A DNA stretch of 32,694 bases, taken from Rhodococcus phenolicus (GTDB lineage Bacteria > Actinomycetota > Actinomycetes > Mycobacteriales > Mycobacteriaceae). Below, in pieces: positions 22,952 to 30,397 of this stretch. The notes below the pieces were generated by a model. That model was given only the letters and a program-made list of their open reading frames with translations, searched no databases and was not told the origin of the DNA. Each line of letters begins with the position of its first letter. Positions within the stretch are counted from its first letter, which is position 1. Made by a program: the position numbers and the translations under genes. The stretch covers positions 24 to 32,717 of the forward strand of contig NZ_LRRH01000003.1 of assembly GCF_001646785.1 (NCBI RefSeq), in the 5' to 3' direction.

Positions 22952-23827
22952 CTACGCTCCCGTCGTCCGGTTGGTTGCGGTCGCCACGAACGCGGCGGCC
23001 GCGGGGGACGGTTCCCCGGCGCGCAGCACGAGGCCCACCGGTCGCGACAGCGGTGGATCCAGCGAACGCACCTCGGCGGTGGGCATCTGCGCCTCGGCGA
23101 CCTGCCGGGGGGCGAGGGTCGCTCCGGTCCCGCGCATCACGAGTTCCCAGGTCGCCGAGGGATGTGCGCAGTCGACCGCGATGTCGAAGTCCCTGCCGTC
23201 GGTGAGATCCCCCGTCTGCACCGCATCGGATCGATTGGTGAGGTCGACGACGAGCGGGATCGTGGAGACGGCGGAGCGCGGCACCGGATTCGGGAGCCCT
23301 GTCGCGAGGTTCGGCGGAATCGCGAGGACCAGTTCCTGTTCGCCGATCGGAACGGTGATCATGCCTGCGTGTTCGACGGACAGATCGGTCACCCCGATCT
23401 CCGCTTCACCGCGCCGTAGCGCCGTGTGCACACCGGCCGGCCCGTCGGTGGCCACGACCCGCACGAGGATGCCGGGGTAGCGGTTGCGGAATCGCCGCAC
23501 CATCTCGATGACGGGATGGATGGAGAACGCCGAGTAGGTCACGATCTCGATGCGGCCGGAGGTGAGTTCACGGACGGCGGCGACCTTGCTCTTCGCGCGG
23601 TCCACGTCGGCGAGGATGCGACGCGCAGCGACCTCGAAGGACCGGCCCTCGTCGGTCAGGGTGAGACGACGGCCGGTCCGGTCGAAGAGCGTTGTACCCA
23701 GGCGACGTTCGAGTGTGCGAATCGCCTGCGACAGAGATGGTTGCGAGATATAGAGTGACTGCGCCGCTTTCGTGATCCCACCGTGGTCGACGACAGCGAC
23801 GAAGTAGGTCACGAGATGCAGGTCCAC
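22952..23827 (-). CDS. LysR family transcriptional regulator, copy 2
   Basis: A 291-residue LysR-type regulator with DNA-binding segment VTYFVAVVDHGGITKAAQSLYISQPSLSQAIRTLERRLGTTLFDR in the first 55 residues, followed by a periplasmic-binding-protein-like effector domain. Its recognition helix is close to that of the adjacent LysR protein, but the effector domains differ, so the pair looks like an old tandem duplication that may read different ligands on related sites. It starts 18 nt after the stop of the PaaG-like gene and so may be expressed with the catabolic operon it controls. Confidence 0.92.
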   Translation of the reverse strand: MDLHLVTYFVAVVDHGGITKAAQSLYISQPSLSQAIRTLERRLGTTLFDRTGRRLTLTDEGRSFEVAARRILADVDRAKSKVAAVRELTSGRIEIVTYSAFSIHPVIEMVRRFRNRYPGILVRVVATDGPAGVHTALRRGEAEIGVTDLSVEHAGMITVPIGEQELVLAIPPNLATGLPNPVPRSAVSTIPLVVDLTNRSDAVQTGDLTDGRDFDIAVDCAHPSATWELVMRGTGATLAPRQVAEAQMPTAEVRSLDPPLSRPVGLVLRAGEPSPAAAAFVATATNRTTGA

Positions 23828-23845
23828 CCGACTATCGTAGGCGAT

Positions 23846-24625
23846 TCACGTGATCTGCCAGTCACCGGTGAACGACGGTGCGCGTTTCTCGACGAATGCA
23901 CGAATCGCGCCCGGGGCGTCGGTTGCGTGGTTGACCGCCTGGGAACGGGCTTCGTTGTCGAGGGCTTCGCGCAGCGTCGACGCCGAACCTTCCTCGAGCA
24001 GGCGAGCCGACAGACTCACCGCGACGGGAGGTGCCTCCGCCAGCCGGGCGGCCAGCGCGGCGGTTCGGGTCCCCAGGTCGGCGGGATCGGCCAGTTCGGT
24101 CACCAGCCCCAGCGCGAACGCCTCCTGGGCGTCGACGATGTCGGCGAGCATGACCAGTCGTTTGGCCTGGTGCAGGCCGACGAGGCGGGGCAGGATCCAG
24201 GATCCGCCGAAGTCCACCGACAGTCCGCGCCGCGCGAAGATCTGACTGAACTTCGCGGTGCGGGACGCGACGACGACGTCGCACAGCAACGCCAGGTTCC
24301 AGCCGGCGCCGACCGCGTAGCCCTCGACGGAGGCGACGACCGGTTTCGAGAACTCGGCGACCGCCAGTGCAGCCGTATTGATCTCCCGCATACGGTCGAG
24401 GGGGTGCATGCCCCCGCGCCGGTCCATGTCGGCGCCGGTGCAGAAGTTGCCGCCCGCGCCGGTGAGGATCACCGCACGCACGGTGTCGTCGCGCTGGAGA
24501 TCGTGGAAGGCCTCGCGCAGCGCAACCCACGCGTCGAGTGTCATGGCGTTCTTGCGCCCGGGACGGTCGAGCGTGACGGTGGCGACCGCGCCGTCGCGCT
24601 CGACCGTGATGTCGGACATGCTCAC
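23846..24625 (-). CDS. Enoyl-CoA hydratase/isomerase family protein, PaaG-like
   Basis: A 259-residue crotonase-fold protein. The oxyanion-hole segments are NFCTGADM (60-67) and GYAVGAGWNLAL (102-113). Both catalytic Glu residues of true hydratases are missing: the first position is Asn110 (GWNLAL). The second region reads FSQIFARRGLSVDFGGSWILPRLVG with an Asp138 in SVDFGGSW. That pattern is that of PaaG-type isomerases (oxepin-CoA-forming or delta3,delta2-enoyl-CoA isomerases), which use this Asp. It should thus move a double bond or open/expand a ring rather than hydrate. The GTG at 24625 overlaps the preceding stop (GTGA); an ATG at 24619 is the alternative. Confidence 0.9.
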   Translation of the reverse strand: MSMSDITVERDGAVATVTLDRPGRKNAMTLDAWVALREAFHDLQRDDTVRAVILTGAGGNFCTGADMDRRGGMHPLDRMREINTAALAVAEFSKPVVASVEGYAVGAGWNLALLCDVVVASRTAKFSQIFARRGLSVDFGGSWILPRLVGLHQAKRLVMLADIVDAQEAFALGLVTELADPADLGTRTAALAARLAEAPPVAVSLSARLLEEGSASTLREALDNEARSQAVNHATDAPGAIRAFVEKRAPSFTGDWQIT

Positions 24626-25383
24626 TCGCCCTTCCAGACGGGCGTGCGCTTCTCGGCGAAAGCGCGGGCACCTTCCTGGGCGTCGGCGGAGGCGAAAACG
24701 GGTTCGATGAACTTGCGCTGCGCGGCGAATGCGTCCGGGTCGGTGTAGTTCACCGACATCGACACGACCTGCTTGGTCGCGCGGACGGCGAGGGGGCCGT
24801 TCGCGGCGACCCGCGCGGCGAGTTCCTTTGCGACGGTCAGGGCCTCGCCCGGCTCGGTGACGCGGTTGACGAGACCGTGCCGGTGAGCGACCTCGGCGGT
24901 GAGCGGATCGCCGGTGATGGCCATCTCCATGGCAAGCGGGTAGGGGAGGACCTTCGGCAGGCGCAGCAGGCCGCCCGCGGCAGCCGCCAGTCCGCGCTTG
25001 ACCTCGGGAATTCCGAACTTCGCTTCGCGTGAGGCGACGATCAGGTCGGCGGACAGCGCGAGCTCGCAGCCACCGGCCAGCGCCCAGCCTTCGACGGCAG
25101 CGATGAGCGGTTTCGTGGGCGGCGCCTCGGTGAGGCCACCGAAGCCGCGTCCCGGGATCGACGGCCGCTCGCCCCGGGCGAACGCCTTGAGGTCCATTCC
25201 GGCACAGAATGTTCCGCCCGCACCGGTGAGGATACCGATGGTCAGGTCCGGGCGCGCCTCGAACTCGTCGATCGCCGCGGCGAGGGCCTTGGACACCTCG
25301 AGGTCGATCGCGTTCTTCGCCTCCGGGCGGTTCAGCGTGAAAACGGCTACACCGTCGGCGAATTCGGTCAGGACAACGCTCAT
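24622..25383 (-). CDS. Enoyl-CoA hydratase
   Basis: A 253-residue crotonase-family enzyme with both hydratase glutamates: Glu107 in WALAGGCELAL and Glu127 in FGIPEVKRG. The CoA and oxyanion motif TFCAGMDLKAF (58-68) is present. It would add water across the 2,3-double bond of an enoyl-CoA. The start is the ATG at 25383 with AAGGAAAAG upstream, one nucleotide after the hydrolase stop codon. A longer open frame is not needed. It pairs with a PaaG-like isomerase immediately downstream, so the operon can handle substrates whose double bond is not at the position needed for hydration. Confidence 0.94.
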   Translation of the reverse strand: MSVVLTEFADGVAVFTLNRPEAKNAIDLEVSKALAAAIDEFEARPDLTIGILTGAGGTFCAGMDLKAFARGERPSIPGRGFGGLTEAPPTKPLIAAVEGWALAGGCELALSADLIVASREAKFGIPEVKRGLAAAAGGLLRLPKVLPYPLAMEMAITGDPLTAEVAHRHGLVNRVTEPGEALTVAKELAARVAANGPLAVRATKQVVSMSVNYTDPDAFAAQRKFIEPVFASADAQEGARAFAEKRTPVWKGE

Positions 25384-25384
25384 G

Positions 25385-26446
25385 TCACTTTTCCTTCGTG
25401 TCTGTGCGGGTGAGGGACCACCGCGCGGGAATACCGCTGTCGGAACGGATCTCGCCACGATCGGCGAGGACGATGAGGTGCGCCTGGGTTTCGCGGACGG
25501 CGAGGCGCTGCAGGCGCGGTGAGAGCGTGTCGATGGGCCGCGACCACGTCACGGCGACAGTGATCTCCCACGCCGTCGATTCGGGCCGCGCCTCGACCGT
25601 GTCACGGATCTCGGTGAGCCGGGCGTCGTGATGGGCCATCAACTGACGGGCGCGTTCGCCGGCCCCGCGGAACCGGTATTCGTGCGCGGGCAGGACCTCG
25701 CAGTCCGGCAGCCGCGTCGTCGCGTGCAGCGACAGCAGGTAGCGATGCAGCGGATCGGGGAGTTCGTCCGGGCCGGACGAGATGTTCGGGCTGATGCGTG
25801 GCAGCATGTGGTCACCGCTGAAGAGCAGATCGTGGTCGCGGTCGAGGAATGCCAGGTGACCGGGGGTGTGGCCCGGCGTCCAGACCGCTTCGAGGTTCCA
25901 TCCGGGCAGGTCGAGCGTGGTGCCGTGGTTCAGCACCACGTCGGCGGATTCCCCGGGTGCGAACCGCACGAGAGCGAACCGCTCGGCCTCGACGACCTCG
26001 GGGGGAGCGCCCAGCCCGACGAGATCCACCCGCCATGCCTCCACATCGGCGTCGACGTCGGCGGGGGTCTGGTGACCGAGCGCCACGGCCTCGGCGGCGT
26101 GCATCGCGATGGCCGCGCCGGTCGTCTCCCGCAGGCGCGGAGCGAGACCGAAGTGATCCGGGTGCAGATGGGTGATCGCGGCGTAGCGGACGTCGGAGAT
26201 GTGGTGGCCGGTGTCGGCGATGCCGTCGACCAGGGCGTTCCACGACTCCTCGGTGTCCATGCCCACGTCGATCAGGGCGAGGCCGTCGTCGATCGCGAAG
26301 GCGTAGACGAGGACGTAGCGCAGTGGATTACGCGGCATGGGAACGGGAATCGACCACAGACCCGGCCGGATCTGCTCGACGGGAGGAAGGGTCCCGGCCG
26401 CCCACGCCTCCCGCTGGAGGATGCCGAGATCGTCGGTGACGATCAT
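25385..26446 (-). CDS. Metallo-beta-lactamase-fold hydrolase
   Basis: A 353-residue protein with the complete dinuclear metal site: HLHPDH (His93, His95, Asp97, His98), the TPGHTPGH loop (His193), SGDH (Asp212) and AHEY (His255). This is a glyoxalase-II-like, zinc or iron hydrolase fold. An extra C-terminal helical domain (residues 262-353, RARQLMAHHDARLTEIRDTVEARP) resembles the DNA-binding-like tail of LACTB2-type proteins. Stop and start overlap those of the CoA-ligase gene (ATGA at 26443-26446). In acyl-CoA operons such enzymes may act as thioesterases or lactone/ring hydrolases, but the substrate here is not known. Confidence 0.9.
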   Translation of the reverse strand: MIVTDDLGILQREAWAAGTLPPVEQIRPGLWSIPVPMPRNPLRYVLVYAFAIDDGLALIDVGMDTEESWNALVDGIADTGHHISDVRYAAITHLHPDHFGLAPRLRETTGAAIAMHAAEAVALGHQTPADVDADVEAWRVDLVGLGAPPEVVEAERFALVRFAPGESADVVLNHGTTLDLPGWNLEAVWTPGHTPGHLAFLDRDHDLLFSGDHMLPRISPNISSGPDELPDPLHRYLLSLHATTRLPDCEVLPAHEYRFRGAGERARQLMAHHDARLTEIRDTVEARPESTAWEITVAVTWSRPIDTLSPRLQRLAVRETQAHLIVLADRGEIRSDSGIPARWSLTRTDTKEK

Positions 26447-28005
26447 GATGCCGACTCCGCTCGGCTGCCGAGGGTGTCGCGGAGTGTGCGTTTGAGGATC
26501 TTGCCGCTGGCGTTGCGCGGAAGTTCGCTGACGATGTGGATCCGTTGCGGTTTCTTGTACGACGCGAGCCTGCCTGCCGTGAACGCGACGAGTTCTTCCT
26601 CCGAAGGGTGCTCGGCGCCGTCGGCGAGGCGCACCACCGCGGTGACCGCCTCACCCCAGCGTGCGTCGGGTAGTCCGACCACGGCCACCTCGGCGACGGC
26701 CGGATGCTCGGCCAGGACCGCCTCCACCTCGACGGGGTACACGTTCTCGCCACCGGTGATGATCATGTCTTTCACGCGGTCGGTGACGAACAGGTAGCCG
26801 TCCTCGTCGAAGTGCCCGGCGTCTCCGGTCCGCAGGAATCCGTCGTCGGTGTAGAGCGTGGCGTTCTCGGCATCGCGCCTCCAGTAGCCCGAAACGTTGT
26901 TGCGTGACCGCGACACGATCTCGCCGGTCGCGCCCTGCGGAAGCCGCTCCCCGGTCACGATGTCCCGGATCTGCACTTCCGTGCCGGGAAGCGGAGTACC
27001 GGCGGACCGCAGCAGGTAGGTGCGGGTGCCGTGCGGATCGTGATCGTCGGCGCGCAACGCGGTGAGCGCACCCATCGTCTCGGTCATCCCGTAGCGCTGT
27101 ACGAGCCGGCATCCCAGTGTGTCCATGGTGCGCGCGAGCAGCGCGGGCGTGATCGGGGATGCACCGTAGGCGATCAGTTCCAGGCTGGACAGGTCGTGGT
27201 CGGCGAGGCCGGGGTGTTCGAGGAGCATGCCGATCGCGGAGGGCACCAGGAATGCGTGGGTGACTCCGTGTTCGGCGATCGCCGCGGCCACCAGTGCCGG
27301 GCGCATCTCGCCGAGCATCACCAGGTGCAGTCCCGCGGACAGGCTCGTGCTCATCCATCCGGCCCCCGCGATGTGGAACAACGGGAGCGCATTCAGCGAG
27401 ACGGAATCGTCGCGGAACTCGTACAGCTCGAAGTTCTCGGGGACGTTGTAGAGATTGCGGTGAACGGCCACAACCCCTTTCGGCTTCCCCGTGGTACCGG
27501 AAGTGTAGAGCTGCAAGAGTTCGGCCTCGGGGTCGTCGCCCAGGCCCGGGTCGGTGTCGTCGCCCGACCCCACGAGCTGATCCCATGTTCGGGCCCCGTC
27601 GAGGAGTGCTTGGTCGCCGACGACGACGATGTGCACGTTCGGCAGCGCGTCCGCCACCACTCGCGCGGCCGCGGCGAAGTCCGCGTCGACGACGAGCACG
27701 CCGATCTCCGCGTCGGCCGCGATCCAGGCGATCTCGTCGGGGTTGAGCCGCCAGTTGATCGGGGTGAAGACGAGGCCGGCCTTCGCGCAGGCGGCGAACG
27801 TCGCGGCGCCGGGCAATCCCATGCGGAGCAGGGCACCGACCCGTCCCGGTGCAGTCACCATCGCCGTCAGCGCGGTGGCCACCCGGTTGGTGTACGAGTC
27901 GAACTCGGAGTACGTGAGCGTTGCGCCTTCGGCCGTGACCGCCCGTGCCGAAGGCTGTGTGAGAGCCAACTGCCGGATGCGGTTTGGGAGGTGTAGTTCG
28001 CTCAC
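26443..28005 (-). CDS. AMP-forming acyl-CoA ligase (fatty or aromatic acid type)
   Basis: A 520-residue adenylate-forming enzyme. It shows YTSGTTGKPKG (167-177), VQRYGMTETMGAL (302-314), LRTGDAGHFDEDGYLF (391-406), DRVKDMIITGGENVYPVEVE and the catalytic Lys502 in NASGKILK. It would activate a carboxylic acid to its CoA thioester. I choose the GTG at 28005, which has CAGGAG 7 nt upstream; the open frame extends a further 78 codons without a plausible start. It is the first gene of the operon that runs to 22067. It has little similarity to the ligase at 15859 beyond the motifs, so the window has two independent CoA-activating steps. Confidence 0.93.
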   Translation of the reverse strand: MSELHLPNRIRQLALTQPSARAVTAEGATLTYSEFDSYTNRVATALTAMVTAPGRVGALLRMGLPGAATFAACAKAGLVFTPINWRLNPDEIAWIAADAEIGVLVVDADFAAAARVVADALPNVHIVVVGDQALLDGARTWDQLVGSGDDTDPGLGDDPEAELLQLYTSGTTGKPKGVVAVHRNLYNVPENFELYEFRDDSVSLNALPLFHIAGAGWMSTSLSAGLHLVMLGEMRPALVAAAIAEHGVTHAFLVPSAIGMLLEHPGLADHDLSSLELIAYGASPITPALLARTMDTLGCRLVQRYGMTETMGALTALRADDHDPHGTRTYLLRSAGTPLPGTEVQIRDIVTGERLPQGATGEIVSRSRNNVSGYWRRDAENATLYTDDGFLRTGDAGHFDEDGYLFVTDRVKDMIITGGENVYPVEVEAVLAEHPAVAEVAVVGLPDARWGEAVTAVVRLADGAEHPSEEELVAFTAGRLASYKKPQRIHIVSELPRNASGKILKRTLRDTLGSRAESAS

Positions 28006-28120
28006 GAGGCACTCCTGATCGACATCTGCCCACGCGGAGGAGGGGTCCGGGGACTTCAGTCGATCACGAGCGTGACGGTCGCTACAAAGACAAGGGGCCG
28101 TATGAAGCGATAGGGCAAAC

Positions 28121-28726
28121 CTATGTAGTTCGTCGGGATGTCGCTGTCGGTGGTTCACCGACCACGGATGCGACGAGGTGGCGCAGGGCCTGCGCGAGTC
28201 GGTCGGTCTGGCCGGCCCTGATGTGCTGCAGGACCACATCCGGGTTCAGGGTGCCGAGGAGCAGGCGGCCGAGGACGGGGGCGTCGACATCCGGTCGTGC
28301 TTCGGCAAGCAGTGCAGCGATGTGCCGGGCCCAGAACACATTGATCTCGTCTTCCTGAGCTTCGCTCGTGGAGTTGTCGTACGCGATCATCAACTCGACG
28401 TTGTCGACGATGAGCCGGAACATCGCGTCGAAGTAAGCGAGAAGGCGCTCGGGGGCGGGTGCCCCCGGGCCGAGCGGTGGTTCGCCATCGGTCACTGCGT
28501 CGCGAAGGGTGAGAGCGCGCTCTCGCACCAGTTCTCGCATGAGCTCCGCGCGGCTTCCGAAGCGGTGGAAGATCGTTCCTTTGCCGACACCTGCTGCTGC
28601 TGCGATCTCGTCGATCGACACGTGCTCGGAGCCGCTGGCCGAGAGCAGGGCGTCGGTGGCGTCGAGAATGGCCCGACGATTGCGTGCTGCGTCGCTTCGT
28701 TCCTTCTTCGGTTGCCGCTCGGACAC
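28121..28726 (-). CDS. TetR family repressor, divergent from the Rieske-less oxygenase gene
   Basis: A 201-residue TetR regulator. The DNA-binding domain includes RNRRAILDATDALLSASG and HVSIDEIAAAAGVGKGTIFHRFGSRAELMREL (about residues 36-67). The start is the GTG at 28726, with GGGAGGG 7 nt upstream. The C-terminal ligand domain is not assignable. Two copies of TGGACTGCCGGTC lie between it and the divergent oxygenase gene, so it most likely represses both genes until an effector, probably the oxygenase substrate or a toxic compound, binds it. A similar TetR and dioxygenase pair of neighbours is known in mycobacteria (Rv3160c/Rv3161c), but I cannot show orthology here. Confidence 0.9.
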   Translation of the reverse strand: MSERQPKKERSDAARNRRAILDATDALLSASGSEHVSIDEIAAAAGVGKGTIFHRFGSRAELMRELVRERALTLRDAVTDGEPPLGPGAPAPERLLAYFDAMFRLIVDNVELMIAYDNSTSEAQEDEINVFWARHIAALLAEARPDVDAPVLGRLLLGTLNPDVVLQHIRAGQTDRLAQALRHLVASVVGEPPTATSRRTT

Positions 28727-28740
28727 CGCGAATCCCTCCC

Positions 28741-28769
28741 TTGACAACTGGACTGCCGGTCCATATCTT
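28741..28769 (+). promoter_or_regulatory. Promoter of the oxygenase gene with operator in the spacer
   Basis: TTGACA (28741-28746), a 17-bp spacer and TATCTT (28764-28769) form a near-consensus promoter directed to the oxygenase gene. The spacer contains TGGACTGCCGGTCCA (28749-28763), with 5-bp inverted arms TGGAC/GTCCA. A bound TetR dimer would exclude RNA polymerase. The start point would be near 28776, leaving a leader of about 90 nt. Confidence 0.7.
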
Positions 28770-28800
28770 CGGTTCACACGTCGAATTGGACTGCCGGTCA
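28749..28800. promoter_or_regulatory. Two direct copies of a TetR-type operator
   Basis: TGGACTGCCGGTC occurs at 28749-28761 and 28787-28799, 38 bp apart. The GAC...GGTC pattern is common in operators of actinobacterial TetR proteins. The first copy lies in the promoter spacer and the second just past the expected start point. A smaller CGGGT-GT-ACCCG repeat follows at 28807-28818. Confidence 0.65.
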
Positions 28801-28865
28801 TGTTATCGGGTGTACCCGTGGCCGGCTTCGCAGGAGCGTCACATCGGTCGGAAGGACCCGGGCAC

Positions 28866-30002
28866 ATGTCGCACTTCCCGAAACCACCGGAAGGAAGCTG
28901 GACCGAGCACTACGGAATCGACACCGCGCCGATGTCGTACGAGGACTCGATCAGCCCTGAGCACCACGAGCTCGAGCGTGAGGCGATCTTCGCCCGCTCA
29001 TGGCTCAATGTCGGTCGCGTCGAACAACTTCGGAACAAGGAACGCCGCTACACCCAGGACATCGCCGTCGCGGACACCACCGTTCTCGTCGTCGAGGAGG
29101 TGGACGGGGGAATTTCGGCATTTCGCAGCCCGAAGGACGGCGAGTCCGGCACCGGCCCCAGACCCGTTCAGGTCGACGTGTGGGAGGGGTTCGTCTTCGT
29201 CAATCTCGACGATTCGAACACCGCCTCACTGCGTGAGAGCCTCGGCAGATTCGCGTCCGGACTCGAAGGGTACCCGTTCGGTGAGATGACCCAGGTGTTC
29301 AAATATCGGTCTGATGTGGGAAGCAACTGGAAGCTCTACATCGATGCATTCGCCGAGTTCTACCACGCGCCCGTGCTCCACGCGAAGCAGTACGTGTCGG
29401 ACGAGTCGCGAAAGCTGATGAGCTACGGGTTCGAAGCCTTGTACTACGACCTGGACGGCCCCCACGGAATGGTGTCGTCGTGGGGCGGGATGGCGCCCCC
29501 GAAGGATCCCATGATGGTCAAGCCCATCGAACGTATCCTGCGCAGCGGCAATTTCGGTCCTTGGGACAAACCTGACGTCGCCGGACTCGCCGACCTGCCA
29601 CCCGGGCTCAACCCGGCCGATCATCCGGCCTGGGGCCTCGACTCCTACGTCTTCTTCCCGAACTTCATGCTCGTCGTGTGGGAGCCGGGTTGGTTTCTCA
29701 CCTACCACTATTGGCCGACCGCGTACAACCGCCACACCTTCGAGGGCACGTTGTACATGGCGCCGCCGCGCAACGCCACCGATCGTCTGCGGCAGGAGAT
29801 CGCGGCGGTGACCTTCAAGGAATTCGCACTGCAGGATTCCAACACTCTCGAGGCGACACAGAAGATGCTCGAAACCCGTGTGGTGTCGCATTTTCCGTTG
29901 TGTGATCAGGAAATTCTGTTGCGCCACCTGCACACGTCGGCACAGAAGGCCGTCGACGCGTACCGCGAAACCCACGCGCCCGCGAACCACTCGGCCGGAT
30001 AG
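28866..30002 (+). CDS. Ring-hydroxylating oxygenase alpha-subunit homologue lacking the Rieske cluster motif
   Basis: A 378-residue protein whose ends match alpha subunits of Rieske non-haem iron oxygenases: the N-terminal lead-in SPEHHELEREAIFARSWLNVG, and VWEGFVFVNLDD at 106-116. The catalytic domain has NWKLYIDAFAEFYHAPVLH with iron ligands His167 and His172, and ALQDSNTLEATQ at 321-332 with Asp324 as likely third ligand. Between EVDGGISAF (residue 86) and VDVWEGF (103) there are only about 16 residues. The CXH and CXXH motifs and their loop (normally 70-80 residues) are absent, and no other frame can supply them. Only three non-contextual features remain: iron site, SRPBCC-type fold and possible substrate pocket. 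GGAAGGA precedes the ATG at 28866. Activity, if any, must get electrons differently. Confidence 0.85.
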   Translation: MSHFPKPPEGSWTEHYGIDTAPMSYEDSISPEHHELEREAIFARSWLNVGRVEQLRNKERRYTQDIAVADTTVLVVEEVDGGISAFRSPKDGESGTGPRPVQVDVWEGFVFVNLDDSNTASLRESLGRFASGLEGYPFGEMTQVFKYRSDVGSNWKLYIDAFAEFYHAPVLHAKQYVSDESRKLMSYGFEALYYDLDGPHGMVSSWGGMAPPKDPMMVKPIERILRSGNFGPWDKPDVAGLADLPPGLNPADHPAWGLDSYVFFPNFMLVVWEPGWFLTYHYWPTAYNRHTFEGTLYMAPPRNATDRLRQEIAAVTFKEFALQDSNTLEATQKMLETRVVSHFPLCDQEILLRHLHTSAQKAVDAYRETHAPANHSAG

Positions 30003-30016
30003 GAAAGGAAAACGTC

Positions 30017-30346
30017 ATGGCACAGTCGCTTCCCTCCGCCTTCGCCGAACTCGAGCCGTTCGCGGACTGGGCATTGCCGACCGAGGCACAACGCTACGGC
30101 CGGCGCCTGGCGAGCACCATGGACGAACTGCAGAAATTCTACGACGCGGCGCTCCCCAGGCTCGCCGATGCGGCCGCCTATCTCGACACGTTCGACCTCG
30201 ATGCCTTGCCGGACGATGCTGTCCGGCTCCTGCACGTCTGCTACTCGCTGATCAACATCTCGTTCCCCGTCGAGGCGTGGCACCAGCCCCGGGTGCCCGA
30301 CACGGGAGCCGCATCCATGGATTCGGTGATCGAACCTGTGCCCTGA
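30017..30346 (+). CDS. Small helical protein co-transcribed with the Rieske-less oxygenase
   Basis: A 109-residue protein I do not recognise. It is acidic, predicted largely helical (AELEPFADWALPTEAQRYGRRLASTMDELQKFYDAALPRLADAAAYLDTF) and has no signal peptide or membrane span. Only one Cys (Cys75) is present, so it cannot hold a [2Fe-2S] cluster in place of the missing Rieske domain. It begins 14 nt after the oxygenase stop, behind AGGAAAGGA, and is clearly in the same transcript. Its role may be as a subunit, chaperone or product-binding partner of the oxygenase homologue. That is inference from position only. Confidence 0.75.
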   Translation: MAQSLPSAFAELEPFADWALPTEAQRYGRRLASTMDELQKFYDAALPRLADAAAYLDTFDLDALPDDAVRLLHVCYSLINISFPVEAWHQPRVPDTGAASMDSVIEPVP

Positions 30347-30397
30347 GAAGACCGCCGCCGAGTGTTGACCGGAACGTCTCGCCGTGCGGGAACGAGA

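Noticed and set aside
22067-28005. Assignment of the ligase-PaaG operon to phenylacetate degradation
   Set aside because: None of the paaABCDE epoxidase subunits or the paaZ hydrolase is present, and the PaaG-like enzyme alone is not diagnostic.
8473-28005. Assignment of the region to the cholesterol or steroid regulon
   Set aside because: I found no convincing KstR-type operator, Mce4 genes, ring-cleavage enzymes or KshAB with a Rieske motif. Generic acyl-CoA enzymes are not enough.
29100-29190. A frameshift or sequencing error hiding the Rieske motif
   Set aside because: Only about 50 bases separate the segments that flank the Rieske module in homologues, too few for the missing 70-80 residues in any frame. 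No CXH or CXXH can be found there.
30017-30346. The small gene as a ferredoxin replacing the Rieske cluster
   Set aside because: It has a single cysteine and no CX4CX2C or CXH pattern.
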